Assembly (NCBI RefSeq): GCF_020382885.2
Contig: NC_058504.1
Span: forward strand, 12,783,019-12,847,018
From: Scatophagus argus
Lineage: Eukaryota; Chordata; Actinopteri; Scatophagidae
DNA: 64,000 nt
Reading direction: 5' to 3'
The notes below the pieces were generated by a model, which worked only from the letters and a program-made list of their open reading frames with translations, was not told the DNA's origin and searched no databases. Positions 32,677-44,365 of the stretch are shown here, in pieces. The position numbers and the translations under genes are program-made. Every line of letters starts with the position of its first letter. Position 1 is the first letter of the stretch.

Positions 32677-35085
32677 CTGCAGAGTGGAAGCTGCTGAGTC
32701 ACTCGTGTCTGTCAGTCCTGTGCCTCTTGGTATACTGGACACGATGTACCTGGAGCCCTTTGGCACAGGCTGTCTGACCACCAGCTTTCCTTTCCTGGTC
32801 TCTGCTAGGAACAGACTGTACCAGTAGGCATCGTTGGACACCAGAGTGGAATCTGCGATGGTGGAGTTCCTCTCACTGATCACACTGTTCCTGCAGGGAG
32901 CAGCCGCTTTGCTGGGCTTGGGCTTCTGACATTTGAGCACGCAGGTCACCAATATGGTGATGAGCAGGAGAAATGACACAGAGCCCAGACCGATGACCAA
33001 ATACAGGTTCAGGTCTGAAAAGATGTCGTATTCCAGAGGCACCTCAGTCATGTCAGAGTAGGCCTTGACAGCAGTCTCCACCGTGGACAGCTTGATGGTG
33101 ACTGTAGCTGACAGGGCGGGCTCCCCGTTGTCCTTTGCCACAACAACCAGTCTCTGGTGGCGCGGATCTCTGTAACTGAACATCCTCATAGTCCGGATCT
33201 CTCCGTTGTACTGGTCCAGACTGAACAGGGTGGCGTCAGTCACCTGTAGAAACTGGTAGGTAATCCGAGAGTTGTGCACCGAGTCGGTGTCCAAGGCTAT
33301 CACCTTGGCAACCAGAGAGCCTTTATCGGTGGATCTGGGGATCTTTTCCTCCACCACCGAGCCGTGCGCTCGCCACGGAGACACAATAACCGGAGCGTTG
33401 TCATTCTGGTCCACAATGATGATGTGGACGGCCACGTTACTGCAGAGCGGAGGAGAGCCAGAGTCTCTGGCCTCGATGTGGAAGAGAAACTCTTTCTCGA
33501 TCTCATAGTCAAAGGTTTTCAGTGCGTAAAGATTTCCGTTCTCTGGATTGATGGAGAACAGCATGGACATGGAGGTGTTGGCTATCTCCTTCTCCAGGAT
33601 GAAATAAACCAGATACTGGTTTTCATGCAGGTCAGGGTCAAATGCAGTGAGAGAACTGAGCAGGGCCCCGGGTGCATTGTTCTCCATCACACGTATAGTA
33701 TTAAAGGACTGAGGGAACTGTGGAACATTGTCATTGATATCCAGCAGTTCTAAGGTCATAGTTTCATTGTCAGATAAAGGAGGAGAACCTCTGTCTGTAA
33801 CAGTGAAAGTGATGTCATATTCTGGAACCTTCTCACGGTCTAACGGCTCTGACACCACTAATTCATAATAGTTATCAGAGGATTCCCTCAGTCTGAAAGG
33901 CATATTAACTGGAATATGGAGATCAACCACTCCATTGTCACCTGAGTCTTTGTCACTGACACTGACCACAGCTATCACTGTGTCTAATTCTATGTTTTCA
34001 TTGACTGGACTCTGAAATGATTTGATAGATATTTCTGGGTGGTTGTCGTTCATGTCTTCAACCAGTATTTTTATTGTACACTGACCTGATAAACTGTTGG
34101 CTCCTTTATCAGTGGCGATCACTTCCATATCATAAATCTTAAAATCCTCATAATTTAACATTCCTTTAACGGTGATTTCACCAGAAGAAGGATTCAGATT
34201 AAATGTTTCTTGTGTTTTCTCTGACGTATATAAACTGTATGAGTATGTAATGTCAGAATTTGATCCCTCATCTGAGTCTGTTGCATTCAGGTGAATAACA
34301 AGGCTTCCAATGGGCGAGTTCTCCATCACTTTAATATTATAGCTCACTTTGTCAAATTTGGGTGCGTTATCATTGGTGTCTGACACATGGACAATAACAC
34401 TTGCAGTGCCAGAACGAGCAGGTGTGCCTCCATCTACAGCTGTGAGTATTAAATTATGAACAGCCTGCTGCTCTCGGTCTAAAGACTTTATTAAGATTAA
34501 TTCGGCAAACTTCGAGCCTTCTCTTCCGGTTTGAACCTCAATATTAAAATGCTCACTTTCACTCAGATGGTATGTTTTCACTGAATTTGTTCCGACATCA
34601 GGATCGACTGCATTGCTCAAAGAAAATCTCTCTCCTATCGGCGTCGCTTCAGATATATCTAAATGAATGGCGTCTCGTCGAAATTGTGGGGCGTTGTCGT
34701 TCATATCCAGAATTTCTACTTCTATATTAAATATTCGAAGTGGGTTTTCTAGTATTACTTCCAATCTGAGATAGCAAGACGCTGATGACTTTGTAGTGCA
34801 GATGTATTCCCTGTCAATCTTTTCTACAACATACAGCTCACCAGTCTCTTTGTTCACGTCCAGATATTTCTTATTTGCAATGATGTCCAGACGCATCTTC
34901 CTCTGATTCAGTGTTTTCACATCCAGGCTGAGATCGGTAGCAAGATTCGCCACAACTGATCCTTCTTTCATTTCCTCCGGTATTGAATAATGAGTCACTG
35001 AAGTCGATATGTTACGAACAGAAGAAAGAAGAAAAACGAGCACCACGTACCTTTTCCAAGACACCATTGTAAGAAACGACCCCAT
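32677..35085 (-). CDS. Clustered protocadherin variable exon B6
   Basis: Complete variable exon. First in-frame ATG is 35085 (MGSFLTMVSWKRY), giving 803 codons; a second at 35067 (MVSWKRYVVLVFLLSSV) aligns with the B5 start. Both have A at -3 and G at +4. Six EC repeats, membrane span and 86-residue tail follow, with CAG|GTGAGA donor, phase 0. EC1-EC3 are closest to B5, although the EC1 segment CTTKSSASCYL matches B3. EC6 has PPLCSNVAVH, otherwise seen only in B2. The exon is thus a mosaic of variants found in B2, B3, B4 and B5, as expected from repeated conversion rather than simple duplication. Confidence 0.92.
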
Positions 35086-35332
35086 TGTTGTTTGAGGGTT
35101 CAGCACAGTTCAGCCAATATAATATAAATTCGCACTAACAGTAAGATTTTTTCCCTCCGTCCGGGTCACACACATATTTTTTCACATTAATCCAGAATAT
35201 AAATTTGTGGAAACGATGGCTATCGCGTTTTCTTTTTGACGTTTCAGCACCACGGAGCTGTTCGGTCTTTTTAATCCACCCAACTGACTCGGATTCACTG
35301 TCATGGCGTTTATTGGCAGTTTTTTATTAAGA

Positions 35333-35353
35333 GAACAGCGCCACCTTTTGCAT
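35333..35353 (-). promoter_or_regulatory. CGCT-box promoter element of exon B6
   Basis: The minus strand reads GCAAAAGGTGGCGCTGTTC about 250 bp before the ATG. A weak TATA-like TTAAAAA lies about 60 bp downstream near 35270. The match to the CTCF-type core AGGTGGCGC is good. Confidence 0.6.
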
Positions 35354-35544
35354 TTTTAAACACTGTGTGCTTAACATGACACATATTGCATTTGCTTTTA
35401 GAGATTAAACATCGATTCAGTTTTTGCAGCTTTTGCTAAAAATAAACATTAGACTGAGCTTAAAAATCTCAAAATGTGCTTGATTCGAAATAAAATATGG
35501 CACATAATAATAAATTTAATTCCAAATGCACAATAGATTCTCAC

Positions 35545-37926
35545 CTGCAGAGTGGAAGCTGCTGAGTCACTCGTGTCTGTCAGTCCTGTGCCTCTTGGTA
35601 TACTGGACACGATGTACCTGGAGCCCTTTGGCACAGGCTGTCTGACCACCAGCTTTCCTTTCCTGGTCTCTGCTAGGAACAGACTGTACCAGTAGGCATC
35701 GTTGGACACCAGAGTGGAATCTGCGATGGTGGAGTTCCTCTCACTGATCACACTGTTCCTGCAGGGAGCAGCCGCTTTGCTGGGTTTGGGCTTCTGACAC
35801 TTGAGCACGCAGGTCACCAATATGGTGATGAGCAGGAGAAATGACACAGAGCCCAGACCGATGACCAAATACAGGTTCAGGTCCGAAAAGATGTCGTATT
35901 CCAGAGGCACCTCAGTCATGTCAGAGTAGGCCTTGACAGCAGTCTCCACCGTGGACAGCTTGATGGTGACTGTAGCTGACAGGGCGGGCTCCCCGTTGTC
36001 CTTTGCTACAACAACCAGTCTCTGGTGGCGCGGATCTCTGTAACTGAACATCCTCATAGTCCGGATCTCTCCGTTGTACTGGTCCAGACTGAACAGGGTG
36101 GCGTCAGTCACCTGTAGAAACTGGTAGGTAATCCGAGAGTTGTGCACCGAGTCGGTGTCCAAGGCTATCACCTTGGCAACCAGAGAGCCTTTATCGGTGG
36201 ATCTGGGGATCTTTTCCTCCACCACCGAGCCGTGCGCTCGCCATGGGGACACAATAACTGGAGCGTTGTCGTTCTGATCCACAATGATGATGTGGACGGT
36301 CACGTTACTGCTGAGCGGAGGAGAGCCAGAGTCTCTGGCCTCGATGTGGAAGAGAAACTCCTTCTCGATCTCATAGTCAAATGTTTTCAGTGCGTAAAGA
36401 TTGCCGTTCTCTGGATTGATGGAGAACAGCATGGACATGGAGGTGTTGGCTATCTCCTTCTCCAGGATGAAATAAACCAGATACTGGTTTTCATGCAGAT
36501 CAGGGTCAAACGCAGTGAGAGAACTGAGCAGGGCACCGGGTGCGTTATTCTCCATCACACGTATAGTATTAAACGACTGAGGGAACTGTGGCGCGTTGTC
36601 ATTGACATCCATTAGATGCAAATGTATCGTTTCGTTATCAGATAAAGGCGGCGTACCTGCATCTATCGCTGTCAGTGTGATGTCATGCTCAGGCACCGAT
36701 TCACGGTCTAAGTGTTCAGACACTATGAGCTTGTAATGCAGGGGCCTGTCTGATGACTGGTTAAGTATAAATGGCAGATTTTGATTTATGAATAAACTCA
36801 CTCTTCCATTATCGCCAGTGTCTCTGTCGCTTATGCCTACCAGAGCAATAACACTTCCCACTGGAATGTTCTCGTCCACCGTGTTTTTAACGGACTCTAT
36901 CTTAATTTCCGGATAGTTGTCATTCATATCGGTCACGTGGACGACCACTTTACATTGACCCTGCAAGGGATGTGTCCCTTTGTCTCTGGCTTCAATGTAC
37001 ATCTCATAAAATTTCATGTCTTCGTAGTCAATAGTTCCCTTCACGGTTATCTCCCCCGTGTTAGGATCCAATGCGAAGACGTCTTGTGTTTTTTCGGACG
37101 TGTAAAGGGTAAATGAGTACACTATGTCCGAATTCAGACCTGCGTCAAGATCAGTAGCTTTGAGTTTCATCACTAAGGTTCCGATCGGGGAATTTTCTGT
37201 CATATTAACTGTATAATTCTGCTTGTCAAACCGAGGAGGGTTATCGTTTGTGTCCTGTACTCTAACAATAATACTGGCTGTGCCCGAGCGCACGGGCACC
37301 CCGCCGTCCTCAGCAGTCAAAATTAAATTGTGAACAGCATTCACTTCTCTGTCTAAAGACTCAGTCAGTACCAAATCGACATATTGTGTTCCATCACTGC
37401 CCGTCTGAATTTCGATGGTGAAATGTTCGCTGGCACTGAGTTTGTACGTTTTAATTGTGTTTATGCCAACATCTGGATCCACAGCATTAGGCAGGGAGAA
37501 TCTTTCTCCCGGCGTCGCCGATTCTGAAACGTCAAGCTCCACTCTATCTCGTCGAAAATGTGGAGAGTTATCATTTATGTCCGTTATTCCAAGCTCAATG
37601 TTGAAGATGCGTAAAGGGCTTTCTATGATAACGTCAAGCTTTAGAAAACATGAGGTTGTTTTCGTCGGACAAAGATATTCCCTGTCCATCTTTTCCACGA
37701 TAAAGAGTTCCCCTGTCTTTTTATTAACATCAAGATATTTCTTGTTATGGAAAATATCAAGTTTTACCTCTCGTTGTGCCAAACCTCCGAGCTCAAGTCC
37801 CAAATCCGCAGCGAGATTCGCCACAACAGAGCCCCTTTCCATCTCCTCCGCTATGGAGTACCGTGTCACAGACAAAGCGCCGGGCCATGCTGCACACAAA
37901 ACAAAGACAGCAGCACAAAAATACAT
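35545..37926 (-). CDS. Clustered protocadherin variable exon B7 (first of the array)
   Basis: Variable exon of 794 codons from ATG 37926 (MYFCAAVFVLCAAWPG), which gives a clean signal peptide before VTRYSIAEEMERG. The frame is open upstream to an ATG at 38106, but a TATA box (38087-38092) overlaps the first codons of that extension, so the longer start should lie upstream of the transcript. EC1-EC4 are the most divergent in group B (for example KIESVKNTVDENIPVG in EC4). Identity with B1-B6 begins only at the EC4/EC5 linker (PQFPQSFNTIRVMENN) and runs through the tail to CAG|GTGAGA, phase 0. It is the 5'-most exon of the array. Confidence 0.92.
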
Positions 37927-38086
37927 CCTTTCGTCTGCAGGAAATAACGCTCCAGATCTCCCCCCCAAAAAAAATGTTTTTGCAGGTTTGTCAGATCTGA
38001 CAAGATATCTTAAAACATGTCTTAGGCTCGTGTTCTTAATTTCGGGGAAAAACAGCAAACCTCCCAGAGAGATGAGTCCTACACCC

Positions 38087-38158
38087 TTTATAAATGGGTG
38101 TGTCATGACACGAAAGGGATAAACTGTGCTTTAGTGGTCAACAGTGACACCAGGTGAC
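38087..38158 (-). promoter_or_regulatory. Core promoter of exon B7: CTCF-like element plus TATA box
   Basis: The minus strand has CACCTGGTGTCACTGTTGA at about 38139-38157 and ATTTATAAAGGG with TATAAA at 38087-38092. The roughly 50-bp spacing equals that of the B3 and B4 promoters. The element resembles group A sites (GGTGTCA) more than the GGCGCT form of B3-B6. Confidence 0.6.
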
Positions 38159-38732
38159 AGAGATGGGACAGTAACCGTTTTAGAATCAGCACTGTAGGCC
38201 AAGGACTGGCCAAAATATGGTTTTACAGGACAGTGACTGAATATATTATTTTTTCATGTTGCCATTGGTTGCACAAGATGCTGCTGTATTTGTGGAGCCT
38301 CCTCAAGAGTAAAAACCACGTCGTGTACTGTGGTATGTGATACTAAGTTACTGTCAGCTTACTGCTGCAATTAAATCCTTCACGCTGATTTGGCAGCCTG
38401 ATTTAAAGACCTTCACACTCATATTCACAACTACTAGTTATTAACAAGTACTTAACTATAGGGATGAGTTTGTGTAGTTTATAGTCAGCCCAGATTGTGT
38501 TTTCTTTTTCTATTAGGGGATTATTTTCAATACTCAGTGCAATTTACATCCTGTTGTTATATTATGAGGTATCCCCCGAGAACCGAGCTTCATTTGCATT
38601 TAATGTGAGATTTTTTGCTTTTCGTTTCGTTGGGGGGCTCTAAATGCTACTTTGGATGCAGTCCATGAATATCTGACTTTGGAAAACAACAGGAGCTTAT
38701 TGTGAGCATTTTAATTTAATTTAGGGCTATGA

Positions 38733-38746
38733 CCAGCAGGGGGCAT
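38733..38746 (+). promoter_or_regulatory. Strong CTCF-like motif facing away from the array
   Basis: Plus strand CCAGCAGGGGGCAT fits CCASYAGRKGGCRS at nearly every position. It lies just upstream of the first array promoter and is oriented opposite to all the promoter elements. Confidence 0.5.
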
Positions 38747-38771
38747 ATTAGTATAGTAGTGGCAGTACATG

Positions 38772-39307
38772 CTCTATACAGACAAAAGTATTAGGACACC
38801 CGATCATTATTCTAACAGGCACTTTAATGACATTGCATTTTAATTACATAAGACAATTTTGCAGCTATACCAGTTTCCACTCTTCTGGGAAGCCTTTCCA
38901 CGACATTTGGAGCGTTTCTCTGGGAATTTTTGCCCTATAATGCATGATAGAACAATAGTGATGTCAGGCACTGATGTTGGACAAAAAAGGTCTTGCTCAC
39001 AATCTCTGCTCCAGTTCATCCCAGCCGTGTTCGATGGGGTTGAGGTCAGGGCTCTGTGCAGGTCAGCCTTCCACAAGTTTGTACACGCCAGACTCATCCA
39101 ACCATGTCTTTATGGACGTTGCTTTGTGCACTGGGGCACAGTCATGCTGGAATAGAAAAGGACCTTCAACAAACTGTTGGAAGCATAGCATTGTCCAAAA
39201 TGTCTTGGTATGCTGAAACATTGAGATTTCCCTTCACTGGAAGAAAGGGGCCCAAGCCCTGAAAATCAGCCCCATAAAGAGGTGTGTCTGGAAACCTTTG
39301 TCTAGTG
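38772..39307 (-). mobile_element. Internally deleted Tc1-like DNA transposon
   Basis: The left end ctctatacagacaaaag and right end ctttgtctagtg form imperfect terminal inverted repeats. Between them the minus strand holds a decayed C-terminal part of a Tc1/mariner transposase (the region around FLFQHDCAPVHKA), with the middle and N-terminus missing. It is non-functional and diverged from its relative at 56140. Insertion is on the upstream flank of the array. Confidence 0.75.
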
Positions 39308-41214
39308 TCATAAATATCAGATGAAATCCTATTGCCTAACAACACATTCTGAGTGTGTTTCAATTAAAGCCCCAGAATTTTCTTCAGAAAGCTTCCTCCT
39401 TACTGCTGTACTTACCTCACTCTTTTATTTTGCTTTGACAAGGTCATAGTCTGTTGCACTATTTGAAATTCAGTGTAATATTAGAACAACATTCATGGTA
39501 CAGTATATATGGTATATATGTATGGTATGTATGGACTACGTATTTGTTTTCTATTTTATTTTATATATATTTACCTATTTATTTTTATATTTATCTGTTT
39601 TTATCAATTTTTTAAATGTTGTTTGGGGCAAATTCTATTTCTTTCTCAGTAGGAAGACAAACAGGAAATGTTTTGTCATGCTACCTTATATATTTTTTTT
39701 ACACCGTGCTATAGCCTGCAAACGTGGACTGTGTACACTCTTTGCATTCACCTGTAATTTTATGCCCCTTCTACTGCAAGAGACTGTCTGAAATGTAGTG
39801 TAGTAGCAGATGTTTAAAGTAAAACATTAATATAAATAACAATTACCCCAAGACTGTGTTTAACTTCAGCAAATATACTTATAATTTACTTTCCACCACT
39901 GGCTGTATGTCTTTATGAACCAGAAATAACAGGCAGTGCAGGGGATGCTGTCTGATCCTGATGCATGTGATTCACCTTAGGGACACACAGACCTCTTTAC
40001 TCACAAATTAAGTGCTAATGAGAGATGAAGGCACCTCTCTCCTCTCTCTTCCTGAGGTTATGATTATAACCCAGATGTTTTTAATATACATTGCATGTAT
40101 AATAAAACACTACATGGGACTCCAGAGTTTTTTCTACACAGTCAAGTTGAAGTTTCTACTCATTTTTTTTTTTATTAGTTTCTGTTTCTTGTTTTGCTTT
40201 GCTTGTCAGGCTTTTGTTTGTTGTTCTGGTCTCTGTGATATACTGAAGACCTCAGCCCTGCCTGCATATTTTCCTGTGACTGACACCACACTCTTAACCC
40301 AAATTAGTTGAGTTTACTAGAACAACGCGTGGAAACCGACTGCTTTAAATGGTTTAAGTTTTTACACAGTGATTAAACTAGACATTTTAAGTTGTATTAA
40401 TGTAACACATTAAATGCAATCGTCTTTACTAAAAATATTTAGCTCACATGACTAATTTGTTTCTTTTTCAAGTCTGTAAAAAATTACTATTTTAAATTCA
40501 ACATACAAATATATATATATATATCAAACAATCTAATATGTATCATTTCTCATTACCTACACTACATTTTTGGTATTTTTATCGTATTTTATACAATAAA
40601 ATAAGCAACAAATAATAATCCAGAACATTAATTCATTACTTTCAACATGATTTATTTTCTAAATAATTGCCTACAACAATTCAATCATTAACTTGCCAAA
40701 ATTGTAAAAACAGGTTAAAAAGAGGCATTAAAACGGTTTAACTGTCTGGACTCAAAGGAACAGTGAATACAGTGGCACTACAGTGGACAAACAAAAATCA
40801 AAACTTGAAAGTTGAGGCCAGGTTGGTGGTCTTATGGTCAAGACAGGTAAGTTCTTCCATACAATACTGGGAACATCATTTCTTGGAGCTTTTTTGTGTT
40901 ATTTCAAACAAACTGTTTATATGAAAACAGAAAATTTTCTCTGTTCTTTCATAAAATATCAGAATACAAGTGCTTAAACATGAAAGAATAATATAAACAA
41001 TCATCAGCTGGAGATATGCCTGCATCAGATCTAATAGACTGCAGAATAAAGAGCAGTAAAAGCATTGCATTCATTATTGTTTTTAACAAAATAGTGGTCA
41101 GAACAAATCCACAAAATCTGGAACGCAAATATTTGCACCTAAATACAGGTAGACCAAACAAGTACAACTTGAGGTTTTCTGATATGGCCCTGTATACATT
41201 TTTCCTTTAAACTG
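39308..41214. other. AT-rich spacer, no gene seen
   Basis: Low-complexity AT-rich sequence with TA repeats near 40510 and no open frame resembling a known protein. The segment directly left of 41215 may be 3' untranslated sequence of the gene fragment that follows. Confidence 0.5.
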
Positions 41215-42598
41215 TCAGCTGGTTTTCCAATGTAATCTAGGTTTCAGGTCAGTATGGCCCAACATCAGGAGCACCTGCTGGATGAAGTGAAAGGTGTTTC
41301 TCATGGACTTGGGATAGTTAAAGTGTAATGCGTACATCAGTCCAAACAGGATGCACACAGCCTTTGGCAAGTCCTGAAGACTATCCATGACAGTTTCTCC
41401 CTCAATGACAATCTTAAAGGACGACGGACTGAAATTGAGGGGAGGTGACAGCACGGTACCTTTGTGTTCAAGAGTGAGGATCCCAGTGTCAACTTGGTGG
41501 AGCGAGTCACCATCATCACCCTATAAAAAGATAAAACCATATTCTTATTAAACAATTACTGATACTGTTGGAAAATACAAATAGAATTTTGTCAAATCAT
41601 CAGAATTAGACACAAGAGCAAAGGTATGATTTGGTTGTGACTCTGAAATAGATTTAATACATCATTTAATACATCTAAGCAGAAACTGGATGAAAAGATT
41701 GTACAAATGATAACTGGAACAACTGGATAAAAGGCCATTTTATGCTGTATTTGACAGGTCTAAATGGAAAGGTATGAGGAAAAAAGCAAAAAATAATCAC
41801 CATTTTGATAACTATCAAAAATGAGACCTATTGAATAATGGTAATTTAATAGATACTGAGAGGATACTTACAATGCATGTTTTGCAGAAGTCTGTAGGCT
41901 TGTCACCAAGCAGAAGAGGAAGTCCTCTTCAATATCTGAGCACCAGTGTGCGGATGTCAGCTGGCTCATTAGTCTTACGGAGTAATATGACAATACATGT
42001 TAGAATAGAACATGTTAGAATATGTTGCCCTTCTTTTAGTGGTTGATAAGGGGGCATCCTTTCACCAAAATTTTGTTATGACATTACTTTCTGAGACAGC
42101 CCTGACTATTTTTCTAACAGCTACTTGCAGTTCCACGGCATCACTGAAAATCATAAACTAAAACAGTTGAAGTGAAAAAAGCTTTTCACTGTTTTTGAAG
42201 GTTCTTTTAAAATATCGGCACATGCATGTATTAACCCACACACATGAAGGCTACCATCAAGCGGTCTCTATTTAGCTCAACAGTGGCTCGACAAAACAAT
42301 AAGAAAAATAATAACCTAAACGCTAACTTTTTCATTCGGCATTGCCTCAGCAGAAACGTTACCCTGAATGCTAACCGTGTAGCACAGCAATGGCTTGAAC
42401 TTGAATGCTACAAAACAATTAATTAACATTATTAGCATTAGCATTAATGCTAACCTTAGCTAAACTGAAATGCTGAGAGCTACAAAGACTTCAATGTGGA
42501 GCTAACTCGTGCGTTTAGGTAAGCTGCTGTCACTCCACCGGTCTTTTGGAATAAACATCTTTCCCAGGAAGATACGGATGTAAACTAAAACACTCACC
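41215..42598 (-). pseudogene. Damaged copy of a multi-copy fish gene family (uncharacterised)
   Basis: Three pieces fit a spliced minus-strand gene. A GC-rich leader ends at donor CAG|GTGAGTG (42598). An exon ends at 41872 in KPTDFCKTCI with donor GTAAGT. A last exon, 41520-41215 after acceptor TTTTTATAG, encodes about 101 residues including VLSPPLNFSPSSFK, LPKAVCILFGLMYALHF and YPKSMRNTFHFIQQVLL. The pattern 'LFGLxYALxxxYPKxxxxTFxxxQ' is familiar from uncharacterised, highly duplicated fish genes of unknown function. The middle exon has an in-frame TGA at 41929-41931 and the usual N-terminal exons are absent, so this is likely a truncated copy. Function unknown. Confidence 0.55.
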
Positions 42599-42778
42599 TG
42601 TCGCACTCCAAAATCCCTCTGGTCCGGAAAAATCCTCTGTCGCAGTTGGTTTCCGCGCGCAGCAGCCACAGATTTCGAATAAACTCCTCCCCTCGCAGAA
42701 ACGTCACACGAACATGGTCGTGGCATTAAACATTTCACTTAAATATTGCAATCAACGAATTGTATTTTGTAATGAGAC

Positions 42779-42941
42779 CATCCATCCACTTTCTATACCG
42801 CCTATCCGTTAGGGTCGCTGGAGTACCTGGAGAAAACCCACGCAGGCACAGGGAGAACATGCAAACGCCACATAGAAGGGGCCAGACCGGGATTCGAACC
42901 TGGAACCCTCTTGCTATGAGGCGACACCGTGCCGCCCGTTA
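42779..42941 (-). mobile_element. tRNA-derived SINE, internally deleted copy
   Basis: On the minus strand the head contains a GGTTCGAATCCCGGTC B-box following a GTGTCGCCTC segment, and the tail ends in TAGAAAGTGGATGGATGG. The same family occurs at 57717 and 59417; this copy lacks the middle of the element. Confidence 0.65.
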
Positions 42942-43170
42942 CTTTCCATATTTAGTTTAAAATTGCAAACTATCATCAGCAAATAAATTATGATGTTATA
43001 TCATATATTAAAATAAAACTTTGAAGACGCCTGAGGGGAAATTCACAAGCTACCCATCAGTTATCTTTACCAGACTTAACATTAAAGCTCTGAACACATC
43101 AGAGCATTAGTACTGATGATCTAGTGATATAATATACAATATTCTAAAATATAATGTTATTATTCTGCAA

Positions 43171-43286
43171 GATGAATACTTTTACTTTTGGTACCTCAAG
43201 TATTTTGATACAAATCCTTTTGTATTTAAGTGAAAATTCAAATGCATGACTTTTACTTGTAACAGAGCAGTTCTACAGTGTGGCAT
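43171..43286. repeat. Fragment of the GTACTTAAGTA-type fish repeat
   Basis: On the minus strand it contains CTGTTACAAGTAAAAGTCATG and CACTTAAATACAAAAGG-like segments, matching the repeat at 19660-20245. Confidence 0.5.
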
Positions 43287-43407
43287 GTGCATATTTTTTT
43301 TTTTATAATATCTGAATACTTCTTCAACCTCTGCCCAAGGACACTTCTGCATATGTCAAATGCAGTCTGTACTGTTTATTTGGGGTTCTACGATTATTAC
43401 TCAATGA

Positions 43408-43420
43408 TGCCCTCTGCTGG
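43408..43420 (-). promoter_or_regulatory. CTCF-like motif
   Basis: Minus strand CCAGCAGAGGGCA, a good match to the core consensus, oriented like the array promoters. Motif evidence only. Confidence 0.4.
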
Positions 43421-43690
43421 AGGAATCTGTCGTCATGCCAGAGGATCTGCAAATGCTTTTCACAGGCACTTTTCCTGTGACTGTTTATCAATCAGTCATG
43501 GATGAATACAGTTTCATCCAGTGTTTCACTGCTATATCAGATAAAACCAAGATACACTGTTTGAATGTTGTCAGTAACTCTTACCATATTTATCTGTAAT
43601 GTGTCACACTGGGATGTAAATGGGTGAAGTGCTGTGCTTATGGTATTCCACATTACTGCAGTATTTATTCTTTAAAAAGCCTGGATACAA

Positions 43691-44065
43691 GCAGTGGTGG
43701 AATGTGACTAAGTGCACTATTCACCAGTACTCGTACTTCACTAAAAATCTGACATACTTGAACTTTACCTGAATATTTCCATTTCAGGTCACTCTGTAAC
43801 TCTACATCACTTCATGCCAGAGCTTTTGTAGTAGTACCTTTTGGCTGCTATATTTACTGATAACTTGCAGATTAAGAGCAAAGCTTCAGTTTGTAAAAAT
43901 GTGGTGCATTTTTGTAGATAGATCACTTATGTATTACTGTATTTGACTCCCAGGTTCAACCTTTCTTGCATACAAAGTACTTACAGATTTGTAGTTTATG
44001 TACATTTTTTAGGTGTCACTTCAGTACTTTTACCTAAATTAATTTAATATAACAGAGTTTTTGTA
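43691..44065. repeat. Second, diverged GTACTTAAGTA-type fish repeat
   Basis: Starts AGTGGTGGAATGTGACTAAG and contains ACTTGAACTTTACCTGAATA and 'tttccatttcaggtcac', matching the other end of the same repeat family. Confidence 0.5.
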
Positions 44066-44340
44066 CATTGTTGTACGGTTAGTCTTGCTATATTTAAAGA
44101 GCTTGAATACATATTAAACCAGGAAACATACTTTTATTATCTATACATTTGTACTTCCCTCTGTTACTTTCTTATCTCTTATTTGGCCTAAAGAACAGAT
44201 GAAAGTCGTGCAAATATGTATGGGTGTTAAGATTGGCCTTACGTGGCTTTCAGGCTTGTGTATTTGTACGTGCGGTGCGGAGGAAGATAAAGAGGGGTGC
44301 TTCCAAAACATTCAGTCCAACACAGCACCAGTTTTCAGAG

Positions 44341-44355
44341 AGCGCCCTCTGGTGG
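44341..44355 (-). promoter_or_regulatory. Strong CTCF-like motif
   Basis: Minus strand CCACCAGAGGGCGCT fits the CTCF core at every defined position. It lies between the four-exon gene and the array and is oriented with transcription of the cluster. Confidence 0.55.
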
Positions 44356-44365
44356 ACCACTGAAG

